Below are positions 51,812 through 61,140 of a stretch of DNA of 64,000 nucleotides, piece by piece. The stretch comes from Variovorax sp. V213 (GTDB taxonomy: Bacteria > Pseudomonadota > Gammaproteobacteria > Burkholderiales > Burkholderiaceae_C). The stretch lies in the NCBI RefSeq assembly GCF_041154455.1, contig NZ_AP028664.1, positions 3,287,001 to 3,351,000 of the forward strand, read 5' to 3'. Each line of letters starts with the position of its first letter. The stretch's first letter is position 1. Position numbers and translations under genes: made by a program. The notes beneath the pieces were generated by a model that was given only the letters and a program-made list of their open reading frames with translations, searched no databases and was not told where the DNA came from.

Positions 51812-52349
51812 GGTGTTCGGGGTTGTATTCGAAGCGGCTGCCGCTGTCGATCAACCACTGCGCGATGCCCTCGATGTCGTCGAGGTCGAACAGGGGCAGA
51901 TTGGTGGGCGCCGGCAGGTTCGCGGGCGCGTTGGTGGCAATGGCGGTCACGAAGGCGTCGTCGATGTACTTCGACGGCCAGGGCGGCTGGCCTGCCTCGG
52001 GGGCGCGCCAGACTTCGATCTTGAGCAGGTCGCTGTGCTTGAAGCCTTCGACCAGCACCCAGTCGACGCCGTCATGGAGCTCGGCAATGAGGTCGTGCAC
52101 GGTGAGCTGCGCGGGTTGCTCGAATTCTCGGATCAGCGCGAGCCGCTTGTCGGACGCCACGACCACCTCGAAAGCGCCCGCCTCGCGATGGCGGTAGGTG
52201 TCCTTTCCGGGATGGTCGATGTCGAACTTGTGATGCGCATGCTTGACCACCGACACGCGCTGGCCATGGAGCTTGAGCACCGGAATCAGGCGCTCGACCA
52301 GCGTGGTCTTGCCTGAACCCGAATACCCGGAAAAGCCGATCACCTTCAT
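51804..52349 (-). CDS. mobB: molybdopterin-guanine dinucleotide biosynthesis protein B
   Basis: 181 residues. P-loop GTPase with VIGFSGYSGSGKTTLVERLI, VVKHAHHKFDIDHPGKDTYR and LVEGFKHSDLLKIEVWR. It assists MobA in making the guanine-dinucleotide cofactor, so bis-MGD enzymes (nitrate reductase, formate dehydrogenase and similar) are expected. ATG 52349 has an AGGA Shine-Dalgarno sequence; the frame continues upstream without similarity. Confidence 0.95.
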   Translation of the reverse strand: MKVIGFSGYSGSGKTTLVERLIPVLKLHGQRVSVVKHAHHKFDIDHPGKDTYRHREAGAFEVVVASDKRLALIREFEQPAQLTVHDLIAELHDGVDWVLVEGFKHSDLLKIEVWRAPEAGQPPWPSKYIDDAFVTAIATNAPANLPAPTNLPLFDLDDIEGIAQWLIDSGSRFEYNPEHHG

Positions 52350-52444
52350 GTCGAGTTCCTGTGGCTGCCGTCTACGCGGCAGCCGAATGCAAACGCAAAT
52401 GCGAGGCAGCCACTGCAATGCGCGGTGCCTGCGTGCGGCAAAGG

Positions 52445-53860
52445 TCAATCACAGTTCTGGGCGATATAGGCCTTCACGGCTTCCACATCGGCCGGAAGCT
52501 TGACGACCCGCTTGGGCAGTGCCTCGATGCCTTCGAACCTGGCCGGCCGCGCGGGCTCGTGGCCGAGCGCCTCCACCAGTGTGGCTGCAAACTTGATCGG
52601 CAGCGCGGTTTCGAGCACCACCATCGGCACGCCGGGGGCCAGGTGTTCGCGCGCGGCCTTGAGGCCGTCGGCCGTGTGCGGATCGACCAAGGTGGCAAAG
52701 CGCTTGTCGGTGTCGCGGATGATGGCCAGGCGGTCGGCGTGCGTGCTGCGGCTGCTCTTGAAGCCGAAGCGCTCGGCGGCCTGCCTGAAGGCAGGATCGC
52801 CGCTCAGGTCGAAACGACCCTGGCCACCCAGTTCGTCCACGAACAGCGAGCGCAGCTTGGTGGCGTCACGGCCCACCAGGTCGAACACGAAGCGCTCGAA
52901 GTTGCTGGCCTTGCTGATGTCCATCGACGGGCTCGACGTTTCGTGCGTATCGGCCGCGGCGCGAACGCGGTAGATGCCGGTACGGAAGAACTCGTCGAGC
53001 ACGTCGTTCTCGTTGGTGGCCACCACCAGCGTCTGGATGGGAAGGCCCATCATGCGCGCCACGTGGCCGGCGCAGACATTGCCGAAATTGCCCGATGGCA
53101 CGGTGAAGCTCACCGGCTTGTCGTTGCTTGCCGTCGCCTGGAAGTAGCCGGCGAAATAGTAGACCACCTGCGCCAGCAGGCGCGCCCAGTTGATCGAGTT
53201 GACCGTGCCTATGCGGTACTTGCGCTTGAAGCCCAGGTCGTTCGACACCGCCTTGACGATGTCCTGGCAGTCGTCGAACACGCCGGTGATCGCGATGTTG
53301 TGGATGTTCTCGTCCTGCAGGCTGAACATCTGCGCCTGCTGGAACGGGCTCATGCGGCCGTCGGGCGAGGTCATGAAGACGCGCACGCCCTTCTTGCCGC
53401 GCATGGCGTACTCGGCCGCGCTGCCGGTGTCGCCGCTGGTGGCGCCGAGGATGTTGAGTTCGGCGCCGCGGCGGGCCAGTTCGTACTCGAACAGGTTGCC
53501 CAGCAGCTGCATTGCCATGTCCTTGAAGGCCAGCGTGGGGCCGTTGGACAGGGCTTCGAGGTACACGCCGTCTTCGAGCTCGCGCAGCGGCACGATTTCT
53601 TCGGTGCCGAACACCTCGGGCGTGTAGGTCTTGGCGCAGATCGCCTTCAGGTCGGCCGGTGGAATGTCGTCGATGTAGAGCGACAGAATCTGGAACGCCA
53701 GTTCGGCATACGGAAGGTTGCGCCATTTCGCGAGCGTGGCACTGTCGACCTGCGGATAGTGATCGGGCAGGTAGAGCCCGCCGTCGGGTGCAAGGCCTTC
53801 AAGCAGGATTTCGCAGAAACGCTTGCGGTCGGGGTGGCCGCGGGTGCTCAGGTAGTTCAC
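52445..53860 (-). CDS. thrC: threonine synthase
   Basis: 471 residues of the long (type II) threonine synthase branch. It converts O-phospho-homoserine to threonine with PLP. The Schiff-base Lys lies in NGPTLAFKDMAMQLLGN; the phosphate loop is ATSGDTGSAAEYAM. It follows hom by 21 bases. Start MNYLSTRGHPDRKRFCE is the family norm. Confidence 0.97.
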   Translation of the reverse strand: MNYLSTRGHPDRKRFCEILLEGLAPDGGLYLPDHYPQVDSATLAKWRNLPYAELAFQILSLYIDDIPPADLKAICAKTYTPEVFGTEEIVPLRELEDGVYLEALSNGPTLAFKDMAMQLLGNLFEYELARRGAELNILGATSGDTGSAAEYAMRGKKGVRVFMTSPDGRMSPFQQAQMFSLQDENIHNIAITGVFDDCQDIVKAVSNDLGFKRKYRIGTVNSINWARLLAQVVYYFAGYFQATASNDKPVSFTVPSGNFGNVCAGHVARMMGLPIQTLVVATNENDVLDEFFRTGIYRVRAAADTHETSSPSMDISKASNFERFVFDLVGRDATKLRSLFVDELGGQGRFDLSGDPAFRQAAERFGFKSSRSTHADRLAIIRDTDKRFATLVDPHTADGLKAAREHLAPGVPMVVLETALPIKFAATLVEALGHEPARPARFEGIEALPKRVVKLPADVEAVKAYIAQNCD

Positions 53861-53881
53861 GGTATTTCTCTTGCGCCGCCC

Positions 53882-55222
53882 TCAGGACAGCTCTTCCTTG
53901 CGGATGCGCACGATCGGCTGCAGCACGGTGGGCAATGCCTGCAGTTCGGCGAGCACGTCATTCACCGTGCCTTCGCGCGCGTCGTGCGTGAGGATGATCA
54001 GGTCGGTCTGGGTGGAGCCTTCGCCGCCCACTTCGTCGGCTTCGCGCTGCAGCACCGCGTCGATGCTGATGCCGGCAGTGGCCAGCAGGCCCGTCACCTT
54101 GGCGAGCACGCCGGCCTGGTCGGCCACGCGCAGGCGCAGGTAGTAGCTGGTGACGACCTCGGCCATCGGCAGCACCTTGAGGTCGCTCATGGCGTCGGGG
54201 TGGAAAGCCAGGTGCGGTACGCGGTGCGCGGCGTCGGCCGTGTGCAGGCGCGTGATGTCGACGAGGTCGGCGATCACCGCGCTGGCGGTCGGCTCGCTGC
54301 CCGCGCCCTTGCCGTAGTAGAGCGTGGTGCCCACGGCATCGCCATGCACCACCACGGCGTTCATGGCGCCTTCGACATTCGCAAGCAGCCGCTTCGACGG
54401 CACGAGCGACGGGTGCACGCGCAGCTCGATGCCCTGCGCGGTGCGCTTGGTGATGCCGAGCAGCTTGATGCGGTAGCCGAGCTGTTCGGCGTACTTGATG
54501 TCCTGCGCGGCCAGCTTGGTGATGCCTTCGATGTGGGCCTTGTCGAACTGCACCGGAATACCGAAGGCGATGGCGCTCATCAGCGTGACCTTGTGGCCGG
54601 CGTCGACGCCTTCGATGTCGAAGGTCGGGTCGGCTTCGGCGTAGCCCAGGCGCTGCGCTTCCTTGAGCACGGTCGCGAAGTCCAGCCCCTTGTCGCGCAT
54701 CTCGGAGAGGATGAAATTGGTGGTGCCGTTGATGATGCCGGCCAGCCACTGGATGCTGTTGGCCGTGAGGCCCTCGCGCAGCGCCTTGATGATCGGGATG
54801 CCGCCGGCCACCGCGGCTTCGAAGGCCACCATCACGCCCTTGGCATGGGCGGCCGCGAAGATCTCGGTGCCATGCACGGCGAGCAGGGCCTTGTTGGCCG
54901 TGACCACGTGCTTGCCCGCCGCGATCGCCTCGAGCACCAGTTGCCGCGCAATGCCGTAGCCACCGATGAGTTCGATGACGATGTCGATATCCGGATTGGC
55001 AATGACGTCGCGCGCGTCGCTGACCACCTTCACGCCCTCGCCCGCCACCTCGCGTGCGCGCGCCGTGTCGAGGTCGGCCACCATCGTGATCTCGATGCCG
55101 CGGCCTGCACGGCGCTTGATTTCTTCCTGATTGCGCAGCAGAACCTTGAAGGTGCCGCTGCCGACCGTGCCTGCGCCGAGCAGGCCTACTTGGATGGGTT
55201 TCATTGGGAGATTCGCGTTCAT
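53882..55222 (-). CDS. hom: homoserine dehydrogenase
   Basis: 446 residues. N-terminal NAD(P) domain (PIQVGLLGAGTVGSGTFKV), central catalytic domain (INGTTNFILSEMRDKGLDFA, GYAEADPTFDIEGVDAGHK), and a C-terminal ACT domain (about 360-446) for threonine feedback. It makes homoserine for Thr/Met synthesis. ATG at 55222 is used; one six codons downstream (55204, MKPIQVG) is equally possible. Lies between alaA and thrC in the conserved Burkholderiales order. Confidence 0.96.
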   Translation of the reverse strand: MNANLPMKPIQVGLLGAGTVGSGTFKVLLRNQEEIKRRAGRGIEITMVADLDTARAREVAGEGVKVVSDARDVIANPDIDIVIELIGGYGIARQLVLEAIAAGKHVVTANKALLAVHGTEIFAAAHAKGVMVAFEAAVAGGIPIIKALREGLTANSIQWLAGIINGTTNFILSEMRDKGLDFATVLKEAQRLGYAEADPTFDIEGVDAGHKVTLMSAIAFGIPVQFDKAHIEGITKLAAQDIKYAEQLGYRIKLLGITKRTAQGIELRVHPSLVPSKRLLANVEGAMNAVVVHGDAVGTTLYYGKGAGSEPTASAVIADLVDITRLHTADAAHRVPHLAFHPDAMSDLKVLPMAEVVTSYYLRLRVADQAGVLAKVTGLLATAGISIDAVLQREADEVGGEGSTQTDLIILTHDAREGTVNDVLAELQALPTVLQPIVRIRKEELS

Positions 55223-55318
55223 GGTTTGAATGGGGTGGCAGGCGACGCGCTCGCGGCGCGGCTCACGCAGCGCGGCAGGCTCCAGGCGCCGCCGGCAAAG
55301 CCGCGGCACATGCGGATT

Positions 55319-56551
55319 TCATGGCTCTGCCTGGCTGCGCAAGCGGTACAGCTCCAGGAACTTGGCAATGCGGTGGATCGCCTCGCGCAGGTCTTCCTCG
55401 TGCGGCAGGAACACGATCCGGAAATGGTCGGGTGTGGCCCAGTTGAAGCCGGTGCCCTGCACCAGCATCACCTTGGTTTCCTTCAGCAGATCGAGAAAGA
55501 ACTGCCGGTCGTCCGCGATCGGATAGACCTTCGGGTCGAGCTTGGGGAACATGTAGAGCGCGGCAGTCGGCTTGACGCAGCTCACGCCCGGAATGGCCGT
55601 GATCAGCTCGTAGGCCAGGTCCCGCTGGCGCCGCAGGCGGCCGCCGTCGCCCACCAGGTCGTTGATGCTCTGGTAGCCGCCAAGGGCGGTCTGGATGGCC
55701 CATTGCCCGGGCACATTGGCGCACAGGCGCATGTTCGAGAGCATGTTCAGGCCCTCGATGTAGTCCTCCGCGCGCTTCTTGTCGCCCGACACCACGAGCC
55801 AGCCCGCGCGATAGCCGCACGAACGGTAGCTCTTGGAAAGCGAATTGAAGGTGAGCGTGAGCACATCGGTCGAAAGGCTCGCGATGGCGGTGTGCTTCGC
55901 GTGGTCGTACAGCACCTTGTCGTAGACCTCGTCGGCGAAGATCACCAGCTGGTGTTCCCGCGCGATGGCCACGATGCTCTTGAGCAGCTCATCGGAATAG
56001 AGCGCCCCGGTCGGGTTGTTGGGGTTGATGACCACGATGCCCTTGGTGCGCGGCGTGATCTTGGCGCGGATGTCGTCGAGGTGGGGCATCCAGCCGTTGT
56101 CCTCGTCGCAGAGGTAGTGCACCGGCTTGCCGCCCGACAGGCTGGTCACCGCGGTCCACAGCGGGTAATCGGGCGCCGGCAGCAGCATTTCGTCGCCGTC
56201 GTTCAAGAGCGCGTTGGTGGCCATGGCGATCAGTTCGCTGGCGCCGTTGCCAAGGTAGATGTCGTCCAGCGTGACGCCGGCAATGCCCTGCTTCTGCGTC
56301 TCGTGCATCACGGCCTTGCGCGCCGCGAAGATGCCCTTGCTGTCCGAATAACCCGCCGAGCCCGGCAGGTTGCGGATCATGTCCTGCTGGACTTCCTCGG
56401 GCGCATCGAAGCCGAACACGGCGAGGTTGCCGATGTTGAGCTTGATGATCTTCTGGCCCTCTTCCTCCATCCGCTGGGCGGCCTCCATGATGGGGCCGCG
56501 GATGTCGTAGAGCACGTTGGCCAGCTTGGCCGATTTCTTGAACTGCTTCAA
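55319..56551 (-). CDS. alaA: pyridoxal-phosphate aminotransferase, AlaA type (glutamate-pyruvate)
   Basis: 410 residues of class I/II fold. PLP Lys in LSKSYRSCGYRAGWLVVSGD, NPNNPTGALY and FADEVYDKVLYD are typical of AlaA, which makes alanine from pyruvate and glutamate. The start is a TTG at 56551 with a strong Shine-Dalgarno sequence (GGGAGGG, four bases before it); no ATG is available without losing conserved residues. First gene of alaA-hom-thrC-mobB-moeA-moaD. Confidence 0.93.
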   Translation of the reverse strand: MKQFKKSAKLANVLYDIRGPIMEAAQRMEEEGQKIIKLNIGNLAVFGFDAPEEVQQDMIRNLPGSAGYSDSKGIFAARKAVMHETQKQGIAGVTLDDIYLGNGASELIAMATNALLNDGDEMLLPAPDYPLWTAVTSLSGGKPVHYLCDEDNGWMPHLDDIRAKITPRTKGIVVINPNNPTGALYSDELLKSIVAIAREHQLVIFADEVYDKVLYDHAKHTAIASLSTDVLTLTFNSLSKSYRSCGYRAGWLVVSGDKKRAEDYIEGLNMLSNMRLCANVPGQWAIQTALGGYQSINDLVGDGGRLRRQRDLAYELITAIPGVSCVKPTAALYMFPKLDPKVYPIADDRQFFLDLLKETKVMLVQGTGFNWATPDHFRIVFLPHEEDLREAIHRIAKFLELYRLRSQAEP

Positions 56552-56621
56552 AGGGCCCTCCCGGGCGCGGGTTACTCGATGTCGAAAGGCCCTTGCAGGG
56601 CTCGTGTCACTGGGGAAAACC

Positions 56622-56627
56622 TATAAT
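56622..56627 (+). promoter_or_regulatory. -10 element (TATAAT) upstream of the Mth938-like gene
   Basis: A perfect TATAAT, 24 bases before the ATG at 56652. No good -35 at the usual spacing (TTGCAG lies 23 bases up), so the promoter may need an activator. The opposite alaA promoter shares this 100-base gap. Confidence 0.45.
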
Positions 56628-56651
56628 TTGACCACAGTTCCCAGTGCCCCG

Positions 56652-57035
56652 ATGAAGCTCCAGCCCGACAAATCCGACGCCCAGTCCCTCACCGCACACG
56701 GCCCCGGGTGGGTCGCGATCAACAACGAAAAAGTCGAGGGCAGCGTGGTGGTCGGCTCGCGCGGCGAGCGCTTCGAGTGGAATTGCACCCGCTTCGACCA
56801 GTTGGGGCCCGAACATTTCGCCCAGCTCGCGTCGCTGGGCGCCGAATTGGTCATCTTCGGGAGCGGATCCCGCATCCGGTTTCCACAGCCGGCCTGGCTG
56901 CAGCCCCTCATGGCCAGACGCACCGGCGTGGAGACCATGGACACCCCGGCGGCCTGCCGCACCTACAACATCCTGGCCGGCGAAGGCCGCCACGTGATCG
57001 CCGCCCTGCTGGTCGAACCGCCCCACGATGGCTGA
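56652..57035 (+). CDS. Mth938-like domain protein
   Basis: 127 residues, mainly beta, with TAHGPGWVAINNEKVEGSVV, LVIFGSGSRIRFPQPAWLQP and ETMDTPAACRTYNILAGEGR, the pattern of the Mth938/NDUFAF3 family (DUF498). Human NDUFAF3 helps assemble complex I; the bacterial role is not known. Next to bcp in many related genomes. ATG at 56652 gives the family start. Confidence 0.9.
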   Translation: MKLQPDKSDAQSLTAHGPGWVAINNEKVEGSVVVGSRGERFEWNCTRFDQLGPEHFAQLASLGAELVIFGSGSRIRFPQPAWLQPLMARRTGVETMDTPAACRTYNILAGEGRHVIAALLVEPPHDG

Positions 57036-57171
57036 GGGGGAGGTTTTCGGGGTAAAATACCGGGTTGCGAACAGGCCAGCTGCCCTCAGTTAGCAACGAC
57101 CAATCCTCCATTTCGTCGAGTGTGCCTCAAAGCGCTCGATCCAATGGAAACCAACGGAGAAAACAAGTTTC

Positions 57172-57648
57172 ATGGCGATCGTTGTCAACAAACCCATTCC
57201 TGAATTCGACGCCAACGCCACGGGTGGCCTGAAAGTCTCGAATACCTCGCATCTCGGCCACGTGCTGGTCATGTATTTTTACCCGAAAGATAACACTCCG
57301 GGTTGCACGACCGAAGCCATGCAGTTTCGCGATCGTTACAAAGACTTCGAAAAGGCCGGCGCCACGGTGTTCGGCGTATCCCGCGACAACATGAAGTCGC
57401 ACGACGAATTCAAGGCCAAGCTCGAACTCCCGTTCGAACTCATCGCCGATACCGAAGAAAAGATGTGCCACATGTTCGGCGTGGTCAAGAACAAGATCAT
57501 GTACGGTAAGAAGGTCAAGGGCATCGAGCGCAGCACCTTCCTCATCGGCGCCGACGGCATCCTGAAGGCCGAATGGCGCGGCCTCAAGGTCCCCGGCCAT
57601 GTGGACGACGTGCTCAAGGCCGTCAAGGCGCTCAAGAAGGCCGCCTGA
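57172..57648 (+). CDS. bcp: peroxiredoxin, Bcp/PrxQ family
   Basis: 158 residues. Peroxidatic Cys45 in YPKDNTPGCTTEAMQFRD. The second Cys five residues later, found in many Bcp proteins, is absent here, so this is a one-Cys type or uses the distal Cys in KMCHMFGVV. It reduces hydroperoxides in the cytosol with thioredoxin or another thiol. Own terminator downstream. Confidence 0.94.
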   Translation: MAIVVNKPIPEFDANATGGLKVSNTSHLGHVLVMYFYPKDNTPGCTTEAMQFRDRYKDFEKAGATVFGVSRDNMKSHDEFKAKLELPFELIADTEEKMCHMFGVVKNKIMYGKKVKGIERSTFLIGADGILKAEWRGLKVPGHVDDVLKAVKALKKAA

Positions 57649-57791
57649 CCGTTGCAAGAAGCGCGGCCTGTGCGCTTTTGCCTCAACCCGTGGGGAATGC
57701 CCAACGGACTGTGCAAAGAGCGCGAGACGTGTCGCCGCGGGTGTGCATAATGGCCTCATGCCGTTGAGCTCCACGACCGCATCCCCCGAAC

Positions 57792-57823
57792 AAAGCCGCC
57801 TTGGTCTACAGGCGGCTTTTTCG
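57792..57823 (+). terminator. intrinsic terminator between bcp and phoH
   Basis: Stem AAGCCGCC/GGCGGCTT with a 10-base loop, then TTTTTCGTTTT. It lies 144 bases after the bcp stop and 37 bases before phoH, inside a 32-codon frame (57758-57856) that ends three bases before the phoH ATG. Confidence 0.88.
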
Positions 57824-57859
57824 TTTTCTGGTTTCCACTTCCTGCGAGCGATCTGACAC

Positions 57860-59659
57860 ATGCCATTGCCTCCCGCCCCCACGAAACGCGCCGCATTGCT
57901 CTCGCCGGATGCGCACGATGCACCCGCCCGCTCCTCCCACAGGAGCTCGCGCCGCTCGGGCGAATCGCGCGCCGATTCGGCTTCATCGAGCGGCTCCCAG
58001 CCGCTTGAACTGTTCGACCGCAACGCCGCAGAGGCGGTAGGCGGCAGTACCGAGGCTGCGCCCGCGGCCCGCGGCAGGTCGAAAACTGCGCCCTCCCGCA
58101 ATCAGGAACGCAGCCAGGACCGCAACCAGGATCACAGGCCCGCCGCCCGCGGCGAACCCGAGGCGCCGCCCGCCGTCTATGTGCCGGCTCCCGCGCAAGT
58201 TGCGGCGCCGCAGGCTCCGGCCCGTGCCAAGCGCGCCAAATCGAACGGTCCGGCCAAGCTGTTCGTGCTCGACACGAACGTGCTGCTGCACGACCCGATG
58301 TGCCTGTTCCGCTTCGAGGAACACGACATCTTCCTGCCGATGATCGTGCTGGAGGAACTGGACGGCCACAAGAAGGGCACCACCGAAGTGGCGCGCAACG
58401 GCCGCCAGACCAGCCGCACGCTGGACGCCCTGGCCGCAGCGCAGGACGCCGACATCGCCAAGGGCCTGAAGCTCGACACCACGGGCCACCGCGAGGCCGG
58501 CGGCAAGCTGTTCTTCCAGACCGCGCCGCTCGACTACTCGCTGCCGATCAGCCTGCCCCAAGGCAAAGCCGACAACCAGATCCTGGGCGTGGTGCAGGCC
58601 CTGCGCGACGTCTACGCCAAGGACCAGCCCGGCCGTCCCAAGCAGGAAGTGGTGCTGGTGTCGAAAGACATCAACATGCGCGTCAAGGCGCGCGCCCTCG
58701 GCCTGGCCGCCGACGACTACCAGAACGACAAGACGCTGGAAGACGGCGACCTGCTCTACGCAGGCTCGCTCGCGCTGCCGCCCGATTTCTGGACGCGCCA
58801 GAGCAAGACGGTGGAGAGCTGGCAAAGCGGCAGCAACACCTTCTATCGCGTCAGCGGGCCGCTGGTGCCCAACCTGTACATCAACCAGTTCGTCTACTTC
58901 GAGGCCCCGGGCGAGCCGAGCATGTACGCACGCGTCACCGAGATCCGCGACAAGACCGCGGTCTTCAAGACCCTGAAGGACTACAGCTCGGGCAAGAACG
59001 CCGTGTGGGGCGTGAACACGCGCAACCGCGAGCAGAACTTCGCGATGAACCTGCTCATGGACCCCGAAGTCGACTTCGTCACACTCACAGGCACCGCCGG
59101 CACCGGCAAGACGCTGATGGCGCTGGCCTCGGGCCTGACGCAGGTGCTCGACGACCGCCGCTACACCGAGATCATCATGACCCGTGCCACGGTGAGCGTG
59201 GGCGAGGACATCGGCTTCCTGCCGGGCACCGAGGAAGAAAAAATGGGCCCCTGGATGGGCGCGCTGGACGACAACCTCGAGTTCCTGGCCAAGGGCGACG
59301 GCGGCGGCGCCGGCGAATGGGGCCGCGCGGCCACCAACGAGCTGATCCGCAGCCGCATCAAGGTCAAGAGCATGAACTTCATGCGCGGCCGCACCTTCCT
59401 GAACAAGTACGTGATCATCGACGAAGCGCAGAACCTGACGCCCAAGCAGATGAAGACGCTGATCACCCGGGCCGGCCCGGGTACCAAGATCATCTGCATG
59501 GGCAACCTCGCACAGATCGACACGCCCTACCTGACCGAAGGCTCCTCGGGCCTCACCTTCGCGGTCGACAAGTTCAAGGGCTGGCCGCACGGCGGGCACA
59601 TCACGCTGGCGCGCGGTGAGCGCTCGCGCTTGGCCGACTTCGCAAGCGACGTGCTCTAA
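57860..59659 (+). CDS. PhoH-family protein with N-terminal PIN domain (PhoH2 type)
   Basis: 599 residues. The first ~130 are low-complexity and basic (Ser/Arg/Ala/Pro-rich). A PIN domain follows (about 133-290, LFVLDTNVLLHDPMCLFRFE, with acidic metal ligands), then the PhoH P-loop ATPase (about 390-600, Walker A TGTAGTGKTLMALA, Walker B YVIIDEAQNLTPKQM). PIN-PhoH proteins are RNA-unwinding ribonucleases. The long disordered N-terminus is unusual and could be shorter in vivo, but no internal Met with a good Shine-Dalgarno sequence is apparent. Confidence 0.93.
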   Translation: MPLPPAPTKRAALLSPDAHDAPARSSHRSSRRSGESRADSASSSGSQPLELFDRNAAEAVGGSTEAAPAARGRSKTAPSRNQERSQDRNQDHRPAARGEPEAPPAVYVPAPAQVAAPQAPARAKRAKSNGPAKLFVLDTNVLLHDPMCLFRFEEHDIFLPMIVLEELDGHKKGTTEVARNGRQTSRTLDALAAAQDADIAKGLKLDTTGHREAGGKLFFQTAPLDYSLPISLPQGKADNQILGVVQALRDVYAKDQPGRPKQEVVLVSKDINMRVKARALGLAADDYQNDKTLEDGDLLYAGSLALPPDFWTRQSKTVESWQSGSNTFYRVSGPLVPNLYINQFVYFEAPGEPSMYARVTEIRDKTAVFKTLKDYSSGKNAVWGVNTRNREQNFAMNLLMDPEVDFVTLTGTAGTGKTLMALASGLTQVLDDRRYTEIIMTRATVSVGEDIGFLPGTEEEKMGPWMGALDDNLEFLAKGDGGGAGEWGRAATNELIRSRIKVKSMNFMRGRTFLNKYVIIDEAQNLTPKQMKTLITRAGPGTKIICMGNLAQIDTPYLTEGSSGLTFAVDKFKGWPHGGHITLARGERSRLADFASDVL

Positions 59660-59688
59660 CCGCCCTCTTCGCGGCCTGCGGCCGATCG

Positions 59689-59725
59689 AGCCCGCGCATG
59701 CTCCCCGGAGCATCGCGGGCTTTTT
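59689..59725 (+). terminator. intrinsic terminator of phoH
   Basis: Stem AGCCCGCG-CATGCTCC with its near-perfect complement, followed by TTTTTC, 30 bases after the stop codon. Confidence 0.92.
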
Positions 59726-59821
59726 CTTTGGCCGCGGTGACAGGCTCCTGACAAGACGGTGTCAGGAGTTGGTCCGCACCATCGAGGCTCCTTCCAACGC
59801 AAAAACGAAAGAGAGTCCCTC

Positions 59822-60193
59822 ATGCAAAACGCCATCAGCTGGTTCGAAATCCCCGTCGCCGACATCGACCGCGCCCAGGCCTTCTACGAAACGGTGCTCG
59901 GCCGCAAGCTTCGCCGCGAAAACTTCGGCGGCGAGACGCTGGCTGTGTTCCCCTACGACGATCCCGCCACGGGCGGCGCGCTGCAGGCCGGTGCGAACGC
60001 CAGCGCACGCGCGGGCAGCGGCATTCGCATCTATCTCGACTGCATGCCGAGCATCGACGCCGTGCTCGCGCGCGTCGAGGCGGCCGGCGGGCAGATCGTG
60101 GCGCCCAAGTCAGCGCTGCCGCCGGGCATGGGTTTCATCGCCCATCTGCGCGACACCGAAGGCAACGAAGTCGGCCTTCACGCCCTGGACTGA
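59822..60193 (+). CDS. VOC-family protein (glyoxalase-like)
   Basis: 123 residues with paired beta-alpha-beta-beta-beta modules: ISWFEIPVADIDRAQAFYET opens the first, and GFIAHLRDTEGNEVGLHALD closes the second. Close in pattern to the YdcJ/PhnB-like antibiotic-tolerance dioxygenase group, though the substrate is unknown. Start ATG 59822. First of four same-strand genes with small gaps. Confidence 0.92.
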   Translation: MQNAISWFEIPVADIDRAQAFYETVLGRKLRRENFGGETLAVFPYDDPATGGALQAGANASARAGSGIRIYLDCMPSIDAVLARVEAAGGQIVAPKSALPPGMGFIAHLRDTEGNEVGLHALD

Positions 60194-60199
60194 ACCGCA

Positions 60200-60649
60200 A
60201 TGGCACAGCGCAACTGGATCGCCGTTGCCAGCGCCGAGCACGCCCGGCGCGGGCGCGACCACAAGCCGGTCGGGTTCATGCAGGTCGGCCATGGCAAGCC
60301 GGGGCCGCTCAAGCGCGTTTCGGCGGGCGACCGCGTGGCCTACTATGCGCCGGCCACTGCGTTCGGCGGCACGGACAAGCTGCAGAGCTTCGTGTCGATC
60401 GGCATCGTGCAGCCTGGCGAACCCTACGAATTCGACATGGGCGGCGGCTTCGTCCCCTGGCGCCGCGACGTGGCCTATGCGGCTTCGCACGAGGCGCCCA
60501 TCGCGCCTTTGATCGGACGCCTTGCCTTCGTAGAGAACCCGAGCCAGTGGGGCTACAAGTTTCGCTTCGGCATGTTCGACGTCAGCGATGCCGACATGAT
60601 GCTGATCGCCCAAACCATGAAAGCCGACCTGAAGGCGCTCGCACTTTGA
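60200..60649 (+). CDS. EVE-domain protein (UPF0310)
   Basis: 149 residues, the whole protein is an EVE/PUA-like domain: NWIAVASAEHARRGRDHKPV, LKRVSAGDRVAYYAPATAFG, and WRRDVAYA with the aromatic cage residues. EVE domains bind modified bases in RNA or DNA. It follows the VOC gene by six bases, so they are co-transcribed. Confidence 0.93.
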   Translation: MAQRNWIAVASAEHARRGRDHKPVGFMQVGHGKPGPLKRVSAGDRVAYYAPATAFGGTDKLQSFVSIGIVQPGEPYEFDMGGGFVPWRRDVAYAASHEAPIAPLIGRLAFVENPSQWGYKFRFGMFDVSDADMMLIAQTMKADLKALAL

Positions 60650-60672
60650 GCACCACAATCCCGACATCACCC

Positions 60673-61140
60673 ATGCAGAAGACAAACCCGATGAACCCCG
60701 TCCGCCAGCATCATGGCGCTTTCCACGTTGCGGGCCTCGCGGCCCGCACGACCAACCGCGAGGAGAACGATCCCGCGAGCGCCCGCATCGGCGCGCTGTG
60801 GAACCGCTTCTTCGGCGAAGAGACGTACCGCTCGACGCCCGGCCGCACGAGCGACGCCCGCATCTTCGGCGTCTATTCCAACTACGAATCCGACGCTCAT
60901 GGCGCCTTCGACGTGACGGTAGGCGTGGCCGTCTCGGACGCAACGGGCAGCGTGGCCATCGAGCCCGGCAACTACCTCGTCTTTGAGGGCCAGGGTGAAA
61001 TGCCGCGGATGGTGATCGCCACCTGGGAGCGCATCTGGCAGTATTTCGAGGCGCACCCGGAAATCACGCGCCGCTACCGCAGCGATTTCGAGGCCTACGA
61101 GGGGCCTGACAAGGTGGCGATCCACATCGGAGTTTCATGA
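60673..61140 (+). CDS. GyrI-like/effector-binding domain protein
   Basis: 155 residues of the GyrI-like small-molecule binding family (integron-associated/AraC effector-binding type): GAFHVAGLAARTTNREEN, SARIGALWNRFFGEETY, GVYSNYESDAHGAFDVTVGV and a terminal EGPDKVAIHIGV. No DNA-binding domain is fused. A start six codons downstream (60691, with an AGAAGA Shine-Dalgarno sequence) is possible. It ends in an ATGA overlap with a 19-codon mini-frame before the YafY-like regulator. Confidence 0.88.
   Translation: MQKTNPMNPVRQHHGAFHVAGLAARTTNREENDPASARIGALWNRFFGEETYRSTPGRTSDARIFGVYSNYESDAHGAFDVTVGVAVSDATGSVAIEPGNYLVFEGQGEMPRMVIATWERIWQYFEAHPEITRRYRSDFEAYEGPDKVAIHIGVS

Noticed and set aside
52361..56626. 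1400-codon plus-strand open frame opposite thrC, hom and alaA
   Set aside because: It spans three well-recognised minus-strand genes and their gaps; composition is typical of GC-skewed antisense frames.
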